Shown piece after piece: positions 18,770 to 28,118 of a DNA stretch of 64,000 bases. The position numbers and the translations under genes are program-made. The DNA is taken from NCBI RefSeq assembly GCF_010119975.1, contig NZ_CP048222.1:3676501-3740500 (forward strand), in the 5' to 3' direction. How positions within the stretch are numbered: the stretch's first letter is position 1; each line of letters opens with the position of its first letter. The notes under the pieces were generated by a model that was given only the letters and a program-made list of their open reading frames with translations, did not search any database and was not told the origin of the DNA. The DNA is from Rhodocytophaga rosea (GTDB taxonomy: Bacteria; Bacteroidota; Bacteroidia; Cytophagales; 172606-1).

Positions 18770-18985
18770 CTAGCTTCTGTATGCACCAGAGCTATATTTA
18801 TATTCTACTACATTATACGTAGAATATGTGTCCTGTTCATATCTTTTTAATTCGGCCATGAGGATTGCATTGGCTTCTGCAACGGTTGGAGCATTGGCAC
18901 TAATATGTGGCAATTGCTCTACATATACCAGGCATCCTTCTGTCAGATCCTGAGTAATTACAATGGAAATGTCATTTTTAATCAT
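18770..18985 (-). CDS. Small HicB-like protein
   Basis: 71 residues. The segment ISIVITQDLTEGCLVYVEQ, followed by LPHISANAPTVAEANAILMAEL, follows the beta-beta-alpha pattern of partial RNase H-fold HicB antitoxin domains ('..vayvpelPgv.a.GdTveEA...i..ai'). There is no C-terminal DNA-binding domain and no HicA-like toxin next to it, so it may be a stand-alone HicB-fold protein rather than a working antitoxin. The ATG at 18985 is the only sensible start. Confidence 0.5.
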   Translation of the reverse strand: MIKNDISIVITQDLTEGCLVYVEQLPHISANAPTVAEANAILMAELKRYEQDTYSTYNVVEYKYSSGAYRS

Positions 18986-19373
18986 AGCGGTATTGATTAA
19001 GGTTAAAACTTGAAAATTACTTGAGAAACCGAGAGAATTAAAGGCAGATAAAAAGAAGTAATTGTGACTTAATATATAAATTTATTGAATAATTACAAAA
19101 ATATCTAGTAATAATTTTATTTACAATCGTATAAATACAGTCTTTTAAAATTCAGTATTTGTACATGGAACATATTTATTTGGATATTTTCTCCCGATTA
19201 TGAAAATAATTTTTGAGTTAAGCATGATACTTCAGAAAAAAGTAAGCACTTTGATTACATAGGAATTAAAGATTCATACCCGATGATAATTACCTGATAG
19301 AAATTACGCCAACATGTTTGGATATAGCCTGAGAATATTGTTTTATTGTCATCAGCATTTGCACGATTAAATT
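18986..19373. other. Divergent intergenic region upstream of eboE
   Basis: About 390 AT-rich bases between the small HicB-like gene (minus) and eboE (plus). Both promoters should lie here. I see no coding frame, hairpin or repeat. Confidence 0.35.
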
Positions 19374-20588
19374 ATGCGTATCGGAAATACTATTCACCTT
19401 ACTTACTGCACCAACATCCACCCCGGTGAAAGCTGGGCACAGGTATTTGACACGCTCAAAACCTATCTGCTTCCTCTCAAAGAAAGATTGTCGCCGGATG
19501 CCGATATGGGCATTGGATTGCGTTTATCAGACCTGGCTAGCCGCGAACTAATAGAACCAGTAGAACTACATGCATTTAAACAATGGCTGGAGACTCATCA
19601 CTTATATGTATTTACTATGAATGGTTTTCCCTATGGTGGGTTTCATGGACAGGTAGTGAAAGACAATGTCTACAAACCAGACTGGACTACCCTGGAACGT
19701 TTGGAATATACCATCCGGCTGGCTCGTATTTTGGCGCAGTTGCTGCCTGCCGGTATAGAAGGAGGAATTTCTACATCTCCCATTTCATATAAACCCTGGT
19801 TTGAAGGAAATAAACAGGCCATGAACGAGGCATTTGAAATAGGGGCACTTCATTTAACCAAAGTAGCAGAAGCACTAACGCACCTGGGTATTGAAACTGG
19901 CCGGAGCATCCATATTGATATTGAACCGGAACCAGACTGCCTAATCGAGAATACAACCGAACTGATTGATTTTTTTCAGCATAAACTATTGCCTATTGGG
20001 AGTGGCTACCTGATGGAAAAAATGGCCATCACCTCTGCCGTAGCCGAAGAAGTATTACTCAAACGCATACAGGTATGTTATGATGTATGTCATTTTGCTG
20101 TAGAATATGAAACCCCGGCCTTGGTATTCGACCGGCTGGCACAGGCAAATATTAATATTGGTAAGATACAGATCAGTGCTGCCTTAAAAGCGCAGTTACC
20201 TCATGAAAAGATTGCCAGAGAAGCCATTGCCCGGCGTTTTCAGTCACTGGCAGAATCTACCTATCTGCACCAGGTAATCGCCCGCAACAGCGACGAAACC
20301 TTTACTTTTTATCCCGATTTACCACAAGCACTGCCACATATTTACGAAGCACAGGCTGAAGAGTGGCGAACGCACTTTCACGTACCTGTTTTTGTGAGCG
20401 ATTATGAAAATCTGCAATCCACTCAGGATGAAATTATAGAAGTACTCCGCCTCAACCAAAGCCGGCAGCTCACCCAGCATCTGGAAGTAGAAACCTATAC
20501 CTGGGAAGTATTACCCACTTCTATTAAAGTGGATTTGTATCATTCTATTGCCAGAGAAATGGAATGGGTAAAGCAGCAGTTATCCTAG
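19374..20588 (+). CDS. eboE: EboE-type TIM-barrel protein ('metabolite traffic protein EboE')
   Basis: A 404-residue cytoplasmic protein that strongly resembles EboE. The N-terminus HLTYCTNIHPGESW, the segment GIGLRLSDLASRELIEP, the stretch HHLYVFTMNGFPYGGFHGQV and VCYDVCHFAVEYE are hallmarks of this xylose-isomerase-like TIM barrel family. Its catalytic activity is unestablished. In cyanobacteria the ebo genes are needed to move a scytonemin precursor to the periplasm. The usual partners eboA-D and eboF are absent here: the neighbours are a small HicB-like gene and a T9SS-domain gene. Either the ebo genes are split in this genome or this is an orphan. The symbol rests on family resemblance only. 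Confidence 0.85.
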   Translation: MRIGNTIHLTYCTNIHPGESWAQVFDTLKTYLLPLKERLSPDADMGIGLRLSDLASRELIEPVELHAFKQWLETHHLYVFTMNGFPYGGFHGQVVKDNVYKPDWTTLERLEYTIRLARILAQLLPAGIEGGISTSPISYKPWFEGNKQAMNEAFEIGALHLTKVAEALTHLGIETGRSIHIDIEPEPDCLIENTTELIDFFQHKLLPIGSGYLMEKMAITSAVAEEVLLKRIQVCYDVCHFAVEYETPALVFDRLAQANINIGKIQISAALKAQLPHEKIAREAIARRFQSLAESTYLHQVIARNSDETFTFYPDLPQALPHIYEAQAEEWRTHFHVPVFVSDYENLQSTQDEIIEVLRLNQSRQLTQHLEVETYTWEVLPTSIKVDLYHSIAREMEWVKQQLS

Positions 20589-20724
20589 TAATATTTTTTA
20601 AAACAGAAAGGTTGCAAAAATCAATACAATCCCTTGCAACCGAAGGCGTATTTCCCGGGTCAATAGGATATGTTGCACCAGTAAGTGCATGTATCGCTAT
20701 TCACCTTTTAAGCCGCCTATACCT

Positions 20725-21114
20725 ATGAAACCCTATGTATTGATCGCTCTACTTTTGATGTTGAGTGCCAAGCAGATATTAGCTCAGACTTCCTCTGAAT
20801 TATCCTTTCACCAAAATTACAGAAATAAGCCAGAAGGAGGCAGTGAACAAATACAAGTAAAAACCTTTCCCAATCCTTTTGCAGAACAAATACAATTTCA
20901 ATTCGATATCATAGAGCTATCCCAGGTTAGTATTACAGTATTTGATATTACAGGAAATAAAATTGCTGTGCTGATGGATAAAATGTTAGAAAAGGAATCC
21001 TATAAGCTAAACTGGAAACCTTCGCAACAATTATCTGGAATGTACATATATGTGTTCTCTGCCGGTAAAACCCGAAAAACTGGTAAAATTCTGCTATTAA
21101 ATAAGCGCATTTGA
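20725..21114 (+). CDS. Secreted protein consisting of a T9SS type A sorting domain
   Basis: 129 residues from the ATG at 20725; an in-frame ATG at 20689 would put polar residues before the signal peptide. MKPYVLIALLLMLSAKQILAQ is a good Sec signal. After about 30 linker residues the rest is a T9SS type A sorting domain: VKTFPNPFAEQIQFQF, ITVFDITGNKIAVL, KLNWKPSQQLSGMYIYVFSAGK and a final TGKILLLNK. This domain normally forms the C-terminus of a much larger cargo protein. Here there is almost no cargo, so this may be a remnant, a spacer-like protein or a small surface peptide. Confidence 0.82.
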   Translation: MKPYVLIALLLMLSAKQILAQTSSELSFHQNYRNKPEGGSEQIQVKTFPNPFAEQIQFQFDIIELSQVSITVFDITGNKIAVLMDKMLEKESYKLNWKPSQQLSGMYIYVFSAGKTRKTGKILLLNKRI

Positions 21115-21177
21115 TCTCACATATTATGAAGATAAATGAGTGGCGAATGGGTTTAAAAAAATTATTCATGTTAGTGT

Positions 21178-21732
21178 ATGAAAAAAATAACTGTCTTTTG
21201 TGGCTCCAATGCCGGAAATATTGAAGCATACATAAAGGTTACAGATCAACTTGCTCGTGTGCTGGTAGAACAGGGAATTAGTTTAATATATGGAGCCGGT
21301 AAGGTAGGCCTAATGGGCAGGCTGGCAGATGGTGTATTGCGAAGGGGAGGCGAAGTAATTGGGGTAATTCCCGAAAAATTGGTGCGAAAAGAGGGGGTAC
21401 ATAAAGGTATATCGGTGCTGCATATTGTAAAAACCATGCATGAAAGAAATGCTTTAATGGCCGAACTTTGCGATGGTTTTATTGCCCTCCCAGGCGGAAA
21501 GATAGAAGAAATTATAGAATTGTTTACCTGGTCACAAGCAGGAGATCATAATAAAGCTTGCGGATTGCTGAATATAGATGGTTATTATGATAAACGGCTG
21601 GCGTTTATGCAAGTGATGACTGATGATAAATTCCCGAAAGCCAAAAGCGAAGATATGCTGATTATCGAAAAAAATCCTGTAGTGATGATTCAGCAAATGC
21701 AAGAAATGGAATTAGAACATGTAGTCAAATAG
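21178..21732 (+). CDS. LOG-family Rossmann-fold protein (TIGR00730) with altered signature
   Basis: A 184-residue LOG/YgdH-like protein; active members remove ribose 5-phosphate from purine nucleotides. ITVFCGSNAGN and GISLIYGAGKVGLMGRLADGVLRRGGEVIGVIP match the family. Arg90 in MHERNALM is present. The catalytic signature, normally PGGxGTxxE, reads PGGKIEE at residues 105-111, so two residues (the GT) are missing while a Glu remains. The nucleotide shows a clean six-base shortening with no frameshift. Activity is therefore doubtful. It is followed by a strong terminator. Confidence 0.85.
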   Translation: MKKITVFCGSNAGNIEAYIKVTDQLARVLVEQGISLIYGAGKVGLMGRLADGVLRRGGEVIGVIPEKLVRKEGVHKGISVLHIVKTMHERNALMAELCDGFIALPGGKIEEIIELFTWSQAGDHNKACGLLNIDGYYDKRLAFMQVMTDDKFPKAKSEDMLIIEKNPVVMIQQMQEMELEHVVK

Positions 21733-21770
21733 CTGTAGAATAATTTGAAAATACACACTAAATATAAAAA

Positions 21771-21796
21771 GAGGCTACTAGGGTAGCCTCTTTTTT
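21771..21796 (+). terminator. Intrinsic terminator after the LOG-family gene
   Basis: The perfect 8-bp stem GAGGCTAC / GTAGCCTC has a 4-base loop and is followed by six T residues. Confidence 0.9.
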
Positions 21797-21874
21797 ATTG
21801 ATCACAAGTTTATAATCCGTGTTGTTGAGTTATAAATTTTAACAAACAATAAATAGCCAACAACATTTGAAAGG

Positions 21875-23602
21875 TTATTGTAACCATCCCTTCACATCAT
21901 CCAGACTTACGCCTTTTATTTCCAGTTTTAGTTTTTTACGTAAACCTCCCATGTCATTGAACAGTTTATTGGGATTGGCTGCTTTAAAATCTTGCAGGGT
22001 AGCAAAATTCAACTTCTGAATAACCGGAATCCATTCGGCCGGAACACCTAGTGCTAAATATTCTTCATCGGTAGGGGCTACAGACCTGGGTTCTGGTTTC
22101 ATTTGCGGGAAGAATAACACTTCCTGAATAGAAGGAGAATTGGTCATAATCATGCTGAGGCGGTCGATGCCAATACCCAGCCCGGCTGTAGGCGGCATTC
22201 CATATTCCAGAGCACGTAGAAAATCTTCATCCAGTACCATTGCTTCCACATCGCCTCTTTTGCCCAACTCCAGTTGTTCTTCAAAACGTTTCCGCTGATC
22301 TATAGGGTCGTTGAGTTCAGAAAAAGCATTACATATCTCTTTCCCATTACAAATGGCTTCAAACCGCTCAACTAAGCCTTCTTTGGTCCGGTGTTTTTTA
22401 GCTAGTGGCGACATTTCTACCGGATAATCAGTAATAAACGTAGGTTGAATCAGGCGGTGTTCGCAGGTTTCGCCAAAAATCTCATCTATTAGTTTGCCTT
22501 TTCCCATGGTTTCATCTACCGGGACTTTGAGCTGTTGGGCAGTTTTACGAAGCCCTTCTTCATCCATTTGAGAAATATCAATACCGGTAAAATGCTGAAT
22601 GGCTTCAAACATAGTAAAGCGTTTCCAGGGACGCTGAAAATTAATAAGATGCTCGCCTACCTGTACTTCGGTAGTGCCATGCAAATCCATCGCTACTTTT
22701 TCTACCATTTCTTCCACCAGGTCCATCATCCAGTTGTAATCTTTATAGGCTACATACAGTTCCACCTGCGTAAATTCCGGGTTATGAAAACGGCTCATTC
22801 CTTCGTTACGGAAATCTTTGGCAAATTCATATACGCCATCAAAACCACCTACAATCAAGCGCTTCAGATATAACTCATTGGCGATCCGCAGATACAAAGT
22901 CATATCCAGGGTATTGTGGTGCGTTTTAAATGGACGGGCAGCGGCACCTCCATATAAAGGCTGTAAAATAGGGGTTTCTACTTCCATGTATCCCCGGTTA
23001 TTCAAGTATTGCCGCATGGAATTGGTCAGCTGGGTTCGTTTTCTGAATGTCTCCCGTACTTCCGGATTCACAATCAAATCAACATATCGCTGGCGGTAAC
23101 GCTGTTCCGGGTCAGAAAATTCATCATATGTTTTTTCATTGCCTTGTTCATCCACTTCACGCTTTACAATAGGAATTGGTTTAAGCGATTTGGTAAGCAC
23201 TTTCAGGCTAGTTACATGAATAGAAATTTCTCCGGTCTGGGTGGTGAAAACATAGCCTTTCACCCCAATAATATCTCCTATATCGAGCAGTTTCTTAAAA
23301 ACCGTATTGTATAGAGTTTTGTCTTCGTCGGGGCAAATATCATCCCGGCGCACATAAATCTGAATGCGGCCAGTGGCATCCTGAATTTCAGCAAAGGAAG
23401 CACTTCCCATAATGCGGAAGTTCATAATACGCCCGGCAATAGAAATATCCTTATAGTCAGTTTTGTGGGTAGTGTAGTTTTTGTTTATGTCTTCGGCTGT
23501 TACATTTACCTCAAACAATTCGGAAGGGTAAGGCTCGATGCCCATTTTCAGCAACTCTTCTCGTTTTTCACGTCTTTTAATTTCCTGTTCGCTTAATTGC
23601 AT
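21875..23602 (-). CDS. lysS: Lysyl-tRNA synthetase, class II
   Basis: 575 residues from the ATG at 23602 ([21 protein letters not shown]); the frame is open further back only through a TTG at 23623. The N-terminal OB-fold anticodon-binding domain includes [22 protein letters not shown]. Class II motif 2 is [18 protein letters not shown], and motif 3 is [26 protein letters not shown]. Beyond motif 3 lies an extra segment of about 70 residues ([19 protein letters not shown]...KGWLQ), as in other Bacteroidota LysRS; its role is unknown to me. A hairpin separates it from the upstream protease gene, so it probably has its own promoter. Confidence 0.97.
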   Translation of the reverse strand: MQLSEQEIKRREKREELLKMGIEPYPSELFEVNVTAEDINKNYTTHKTDYKDISIAGRIMNFRIMGSASFAEIQDATGRIQIYVRRDDICPDEDKTLYNTVFKKLLDIGDIIGVKGYVFTTQTGEISIHVTSLKVLTKSLKPIPIVKREVDEQGNEKTYDEFSDPEQRYRQRYVDLIVNPEVRETFRKRTQLTNSMRQYLNNRGYMEVETPILQPLYGGAAARPFKTHHNTLDMTLYLRIANELYLKRLIVGGFDGVYEFAKDFRNEGMSRFHNPEFTQVELYVAYKDYNWMMDLVEEMVEKVAMDLHGTTEVQVGEHLINFQRPWKRFTMFEAIQHFTGIDISQMDEEGLRKTAQQLKVPVDETMGKGKLIDEIFGETCEHRLIQPTFITDYPVEMSPLAKKHRTKEGLVERFEAICNGKEICNAFSELNDPIDQRKRFEEQLELGKRGDVEAMVLDEDFLRALEYGMPPTAGLGIGIDRLSMIMTNSPSIQEVLFFPQMKPEPRSVAPTDEEYLALGVPAEWIPVIQKLNFATLQDFKAANPNKLFNDMGGLRKKLKLEIKGVSLDDVKGWLQ

Positions 23603-23678
23603 AATCTTTCTATTTTCCTGCAAAACTATAAGGATAGCGGAGAAATGTAAAACAATGGTACAATTTTATAGAAATACA

Positions 23679-23711
23679 AAACCCGCTAAGTTTCAAAAAC
23701 CTAACGGGTTT
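23679..23711 (-). terminator. Hairpin terminator of the M48 protease gene
   Basis: AAACCCGCTAAG (23679-23690) pairs with CCTAACGGGTTT (23700-23711) apart from a small internal mismatch. It sits just past the stop of the minus-strand protease gene at 23734. Confidence 0.65.
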
Positions 23712-23733
23712 CAAAATGTTTAGTTTCTATTCA

Positions 23734-25194
23734 TTATTTTTCCAGCACTTTCACCAGCATTCCACTCTCCACTTTGTCTTCAGGCTGCATACCGTTCAGA
23801 ATGGCTAATTCCTGAATTTTATCTTGATGTACTTTCAAGTCAGCTAGAGCTTGTGCCAGCGTTCCATTGCGCTTTACAGATTTAATCCGGATGCGGTCTG
23901 GTTTGCGGTTAATTTTTTCAGGGTCATTCAACTTCCGGAAGTTGGTAATTACGGTGTTGAAGGTGTTAAAATAATTATTAAAATTAGTCGTGCTTGTTAT
24001 ACCCATCATCTGGTAAATATTTTCGCCATACTGGATCAGATAAATGAGTGCCCGTACGTCCTGTTGCTGCTGTTGTCCCTGTTGTTGCTGTGGCTGGGGT
24101 TGTGCAATTATAGCAATAGCCGGAAGGCCGTTTACATTTTCCTGCTTCGATTCAATCACGGTGAGCTGGTTATTCTGTACCAGACTCTGGGCAGCGGCTT
24201 CCAACGATTGTCCTTGTGCCAGGGTCATGGCCATCATGGCATCGCCTTCTTTGGGAGCCATTTGCACTTGCTGAGGTGTATTCTGGAAAGCCCAGGTAGG
24301 CGGAATAGGAAACTGGAATTTTAATACCGGGTGGTAGAAAACATTATTTTCTACAAAACCTTGTTTGGGATCGTCGCCATAAATAATACCATCAATCATT
24401 TTCAGATACGAATTCCTGTTTACTTTCAAACTGGTAGCATCTGTTTTTTTCTTCCAGTCAGTTGCCAGCTTTTGTACATCCCGGTATCTATCCTGTGGAT
24501 TGGGATGGGTAGAAAGAAAATCGGGTGCTTCCTCAGCGCCACTCTGTTTAGAAATTCTGTCCAGTGTCTGGAAAAAATCAGCCATTTCCTGGGCATCATA
24601 GCCAATTTTAGTGGAATATTCTACCCCCAGCTTATCAGACTGGCGCTCATCGTCCCGGCCAAATTTGAGAAAAAGCAAACTTAATCCTTGCTGGGCTACA
24701 TCGGCATACTGGGCAAATTCCGGCGAAACAATCATACCAGCAACCAATCCTACTTGTGCCAGCATGGCTTTGCTATATTGTTTGGCAGAGTGCCTGGCGG
24801 TAACATGTCCGATCTCATGTCCTAATACCCCGGCAAATTCAGCTTCATTGTTAAAATGCGCCATAATTCCCCTGGTGAAATACACATATCCGCCAGGAAC
24901 CGCAAAGGCATTCACTACCGGCGAATCCACTATTTTGAATTGATATTTCAAATCTTTGCGGTGTGAAACAGCCGCCATTTGCTGTCCTTTCTCCTCAATA
25001 AAGCGTTGCAGAGATTTATCCTCATACAGCCCAAAGTAATTAATAATCTCCGGATCGGATTGCTGGCCCATCGCTACTTCCTGCCCCTTCGACATCAGCA
25101 TAAAATCCTTCTTTCCGGTGACCGGATTGGTGGCACAAGCCGATAGCAATAGCATGACTATGGTTGTGCAAAATAGTATAAAACGTTTTTCCAT
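23734..25194 (-). CDS. M48-family metalloprotease lipoprotein
   Basis: A BepA/LoiP-like envelope protease. I start at the ATG at 25194, giving MEKRFILFCTTIVMLLLSACATNPVTG, a lipoprotein signal with the lipobox Cys; the longer frame to 25242 hides it. The zinc site GHEIGHVTARHSAKQ is near residue 123, with a Glu ligand in DDERQSDKLGVEY. The domain runs to about residue 260 and ends with FLSTHPNPQDRY, as in the BepA branch. The C-terminal part is a second domain with a Gln-rich linker (QPQPQQQQGQQQQQ) and a short LysM-like tail (KVHQDKIQELAILNGMQPED). It probably maintains outer-membrane protein quality. Residue total about 486. Confidence 0.92.
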   Translation of the reverse strand: MEKRFILFCTTIVMLLLSACATNPVTGKKDFMLMSKGQEVAMGQQSDPEIINYFGLYEDKSLQRFIEEKGQQMAAVSHRKDLKYQFKIVDSPVVNAFAVPGGYVYFTRGIMAHFNNEAEFAGVLGHEIGHVTARHSAKQYSKAMLAQVGLVAGMIVSPEFAQYADVAQQGLSLLFLKFGRDDERQSDKLGVEYSTKIGYDAQEMADFFQTLDRISKQSGAEEAPDFLSTHPNPQDRYRDVQKLATDWKKKTDATSLKVNRNSYLKMIDGIIYGDDPKQGFVENNVFYHPVLKFQFPIPPTWAFQNTPQQVQMAPKEGDAMMAMTLAQGQSLEAAAQSLVQNNQLTVIESKQENVNGLPAIAIIAQPQPQQQQGQQQQQDVRALIYLIQYGENIYQMMGITSTTNFNNYFNTFNTVITNFRKLNDPEKINRKPDRIRIKSVKRNGTLAQALADLKVHQDKIQELAILNGMQPEDKVESGMLVKVLEK

Positions 25195-25473
25195 AAAAAA
25201 TTCAAAAAATAGGTGAGCAATTAGGTTAAAAGGTGTACTCAAAAAATGCTTTATGTAGCTTGTAACGAAAATACAGCATTTGAGTTATTGGATTTATCGG
25301 AGATAAGGGTATTGAAAATGAGTTAATTAACTCATTGTAATTGTCAGTATAGTTTACCTGTCCGAAATTATAAGTTTAGATGCTATACAAATATTTCCCT
25401 TCGACTGATAAAAATAAGCTATCTCTAAAATTTAGAATACCTGTGTATATTGCATCTTTACCTGAACAAGCTT

Positions 25474-26283
25474 ATGCAGATTCCTAAACTACAACATACC
25501 CAAAGCGGAAACTTCTTTCTCATTGCCGGACCCTGTGCTATTGAAGGCCGGGATATTGCCCTGGAAATTGCAGATAAGATCAAGAAAATTACCGACAGGC
25601 TGGAAATTCCTTATATTTTCAAAGGATCATTCCGGAAGGCAAACCGCACCAAACTCAATTCATTCACCGGCATCGGCGATATTGCTGCCCTGGAAATTTT
25701 GAAAGAAGTAGGAGACACATTTAATCTGCCCACGATCACCGATATTCACGAGACAGAACATGCCGCGATGGCTGCAAAATATGTGGATGTACTACAGATT
25801 CCTGCTTTTTTATGCCGCCAGACGGATCTGCTGGTTGCTGCCGCCGAAACCGGAAAAGCAGTGAATGTGAAAAAAGGCCAGTTCTTGTCCGGACAAGCGA
25901 TGCATTTTGCGGTAGAAAAAATCCGTTCTGTTGGCAATAATGTGGTTTTCCTCACCGACCGGGGAAATTCATTTGGCTATTCCGACCTGGTGGTGGATTT
26001 CCGCAATATTCCTGAAATGCAAGCCAATCAGGTACCAGTGGTAATGGATTGCACCCATTCTTTACAACAGCCCAACCAGAGTTCCGGCATTACGGGCGGC
26101 AAACCGGCTCTCATCGAAACTATTGCCAAAGCAGCGATTGCCGTAGGTGCCGATGGATTATTTATAGAAACCCATCCACGATTGTCTGAAGCCAAATCAG
26201 ATGCGGCCAATATGCTACCCTTAGATAAGCTGGAGAATCTGCTTGAAAAGCTGGTAAAAATCAGAAAAGCTGTAGTAGCTTGA
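25474..26283 (+). CDS. kdsA: 3-deoxy-8-phosphooctulonate synthase (KDO-8-P synthase)
   Basis: Makes KDO-8-phosphate from arabinose 5-phosphate and phosphoenolpyruvate for lipopolysaccharide. The enzyme is a cytoplasmic TIM barrel of 269 residues from the ATG at 25474; a TTG eight codons upstream is less likely. Motifs: LIAGPCAIEGRDIALEIA near the start, FKGSFRKANRTK, LQIPAFLCRQTDLLVAAA, KKGQFLSG, LTDRGNSFGY and VMDCTHSLQQP. The Cys in DCTHS is typical, and the Asn/Cys position that separates metal-dependent from metal-independent forms would need alignment. It converges with the DUF4293 gene across a shared terminator. Confidence 0.96.
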   Translation: MQIPKLQHTQSGNFFLIAGPCAIEGRDIALEIADKIKKITDRLEIPYIFKGSFRKANRTKLNSFTGIGDIAALEILKEVGDTFNLPTITDIHETEHAAMAAKYVDVLQIPAFLCRQTDLLVAAAETGKAVNVKKGQFLSGQAMHFAVEKIRSVGNNVVFLTDRGNSFGYSDLVVDFRNIPEMQANQVPVVMDCTHSLQQPNQSSGITGGKPALIETIAKAAIAVGADGLFIETHPRLSEAKSDAANMLPLDKLENLLEKLVKIRKAVVA

Positions 26284-26299
26284 AAGAACAATAAGGAAT

Positions 26300-26339
26300 A
26301 AAGGCTAGGTATCAAGAATGATTTTGATAACTAGCCTTT
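26300..26339. terminator. Bidirectional terminator between kdsA and the DUF4293 gene
   Basis: AAAGGCTAGGTATCAA (26300-26315) pairs with TTGATAACTAGCCTTT (26324-26339) with one mismatch. A-rich and T-rich flanks on both sides fit termination of both convergent genes. Confidence 0.8.
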
Positions 26340-26364
26340 TCATATTTAATCGGGTTTGTTTTTA

Positions 26365-26838
26365 CTACCGCATGCGGTCGGCAGAGCGCACCAGGTTTTC
26401 GTCGCGGCGGATAAAGCGGTTAGCCAGAATATTACAGATCATAGCGGCTATTGGTAAGTACAATCCCATGGAATAAGAACCGTATTGAGGTTCGGCAAAT
26501 AAGGTTTCGGCATCCCTGGAAATGTACAGATGCAAACCCAGTACACCAGCCATTAGGAGAGAATTCAATGCACCTAATTTTATTTGTAATAGTCTGTTTT
26601 TAAATCTGGTAATAGAATAAAAAGCCACCAGAGCAGAAACTATCGCCAGAATCGCAATATAATACACCGGTTTAGAACTGATCACCTCTCCATTCTTCAC
26701 ATGCGTCAGGTAAAAAGCATTTAAGGTAATCTGTTCGCTGGTGGTAGCATTGATTTTCTGCCAGCTTGTAAACAACAAACTCAGAATCATACAGGCTCCC
26801 AGCACAAACAGAAAAATAGACTGCACTCTTTGTATCAT
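26365..26838 (-). CDS. DUF4293-family membrane protein
   Basis: 157 residues from the ATG at 26838 (MIQRVQSIFLFVLGACMILSL); a frame extends eight codons further back. The start MIQRxQSIFLF, four transmembrane segments and the pattern SVFYxITRFKNRLLQIKLGALNSLL (here FYSITRFKNRLLQIKLG) match DUF4293, a Bacteroidota-specific family of unknown function. The helices are at about 8-26, 57-75, 88-105 and 125-143. The polar stretch between helices 1 and 2 probably faces the periplasm. There are no catalytic motifs. Confidence 0.8.
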   Translation of the reverse strand: MIQRVQSIFLFVLGACMILSLLFTSWQKINATTSEQITLNAFYLTHVKNGEVISSKPVYYIAILAIVSALVAFYSITRFKNRLLQIKLGALNSLLMAGVLGLHLYISRDAETLFAEPQYGSYSMGLYLPIAAMICNILANRFIRRDENLVRSADRMR

Positions 26839-27089
26839 AATCTCTAAAATTAACTGCTGCAAAAGTAGAATTTAGAATCGAGAATCGAAAGTGTAATTAT
26901 GTTTGACTAGCATATAGCTATGAGTGTTACAGATAGGTGAAAGTAACAAGAACTTTGCTGAACTTTCCGGCTATCTGATTTAAATGATTGTGCTTAGTTT
27001 TGCCATAAAATCAGATGATAGGTATCAATTTATGTAAGTGTGTATGAAATAATCACTATATTTTGTCCGGACTAAAAACCATTCGAAGC

Positions 27090-27962
27090 ATGAAAAATAT
27101 ACTGGTGCCTACAGATTTTTCGCAGCAAGCCAACAATGCATTAACCGTAGCTTGTGCCATTGCCCGCAAAAGCGGCAGCAACATTCATTTGTTACATGTA
27201 TTAGATGTTTCCTTAGGAGGTGGATTTAATTTTAGTACCATGGGTGAACCCAGCGGGTATACTACGATGGACCAGGTTTATGTTTTGCAACTGAGAGATA
27301 TTACCAGTCAGCGTCTGGCAGAATTAGCTCAGAAAAATAGCGGCGATGGCTTTACAATTTTGCCTGAGGTACAAGTTGGAAATATATTCAGCACGGTTAC
27401 TGCCTATGTAAAAGAACACGATATTGATCTGATTGTGATGGGTACCAAAGGTTCAAGCGGGATTGAAGAGTTCTTTGTAGGATCTAATACTGAAAAAATC
27501 GTACGCAGGGCAGCTTGTCCGGTGCTGAGTGTAAAAAATGTATTACCTGGTTTTTCTATCCGGAACATTGCATTTGCATCTAATTTTGAAAAAGATCAGC
27601 TCATTGCAGTGAGTAAGTTAAAGCGGTTTCAGGAATTATTTGATGCACAGTTACACCTGGTATATATCAATGTGCCCAATTATTTTGTAAACTCCCGGGC
27701 GATCCGTATCCGCATGAATGAGTTTGTTCAGAAATACCAGCTAACAAATTATAATTTCGCAGTATATGATGATAATACCGAAGAAGATGGCATCATTCAC
27801 TTTGCAGAAGAGATCCATGCAGACATTATTGCGGTAGCTACGCATGGACGAACCGGACTAGCCCATTTACTGAGTGGAAGTATTGCCGAAGATATTGTCA
27901 ATCATGCCAACCGCCCGGTGCTTACCTTTAATCTGAGGGAGTTTATTGAGCAGCCTGGTTAA
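27090..27962 (+). CDS. Tandem-domain universal stress protein
   Basis: 290 residues from the ATG at 27090 (MKNILVPTDFSQQANNAL); the open frame starts nine codons earlier. Two Usp domains occupy about 1-150 and 155-290. The first has GTKGSSGIEEFFVGSNTEKIV, and the second has ATHGRTGLAHLLSGSIAEDIV. Both fit the ATP-binding pattern G-2x-G-9x-G-S/T, so both domains may bind ATP. The tandem layout is common in Bacteroidota. The physiological trigger is unknown. It is monocistronic. Confidence 0.92.
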   Translation: MKNILVPTDFSQQANNALTVACAIARKSGSNIHLLHVLDVSLGGGFNFSTMGEPSGYTTMDQVYVLQLRDITSQRLAELAQKNSGDGFTILPEVQVGNIFSTVTAYVKEHDIDLIVMGTKGSSGIEEFFVGSNTEKIVRRAACPVLSVKNVLPGFSIRNIAFASNFEKDQLIAVSKLKRFQELFDAQLHLVYINVPNYFVNSRAIRIRMNEFVQKYQLTNYNFAVYDDNTEEDGIIHFAEEIHADIIAVATHGRTGLAHLLSGSIAEDIVNHANRPVLTFNLREFIEQPG

Positions 27963-28118
27963 ATAGTAACAGATAATTCGAGAATTCTATGAAGTAGCAC
28001 TCTAGCAATACGTTTTTGTTGATGAAAACATAGATGAATCTCAACAATTAAAACGATTCATGAATAGAGGCAGTAGATTTTCAGCAGAAGTCAATATATT
28101 TATAAAAAACTTTAATTC

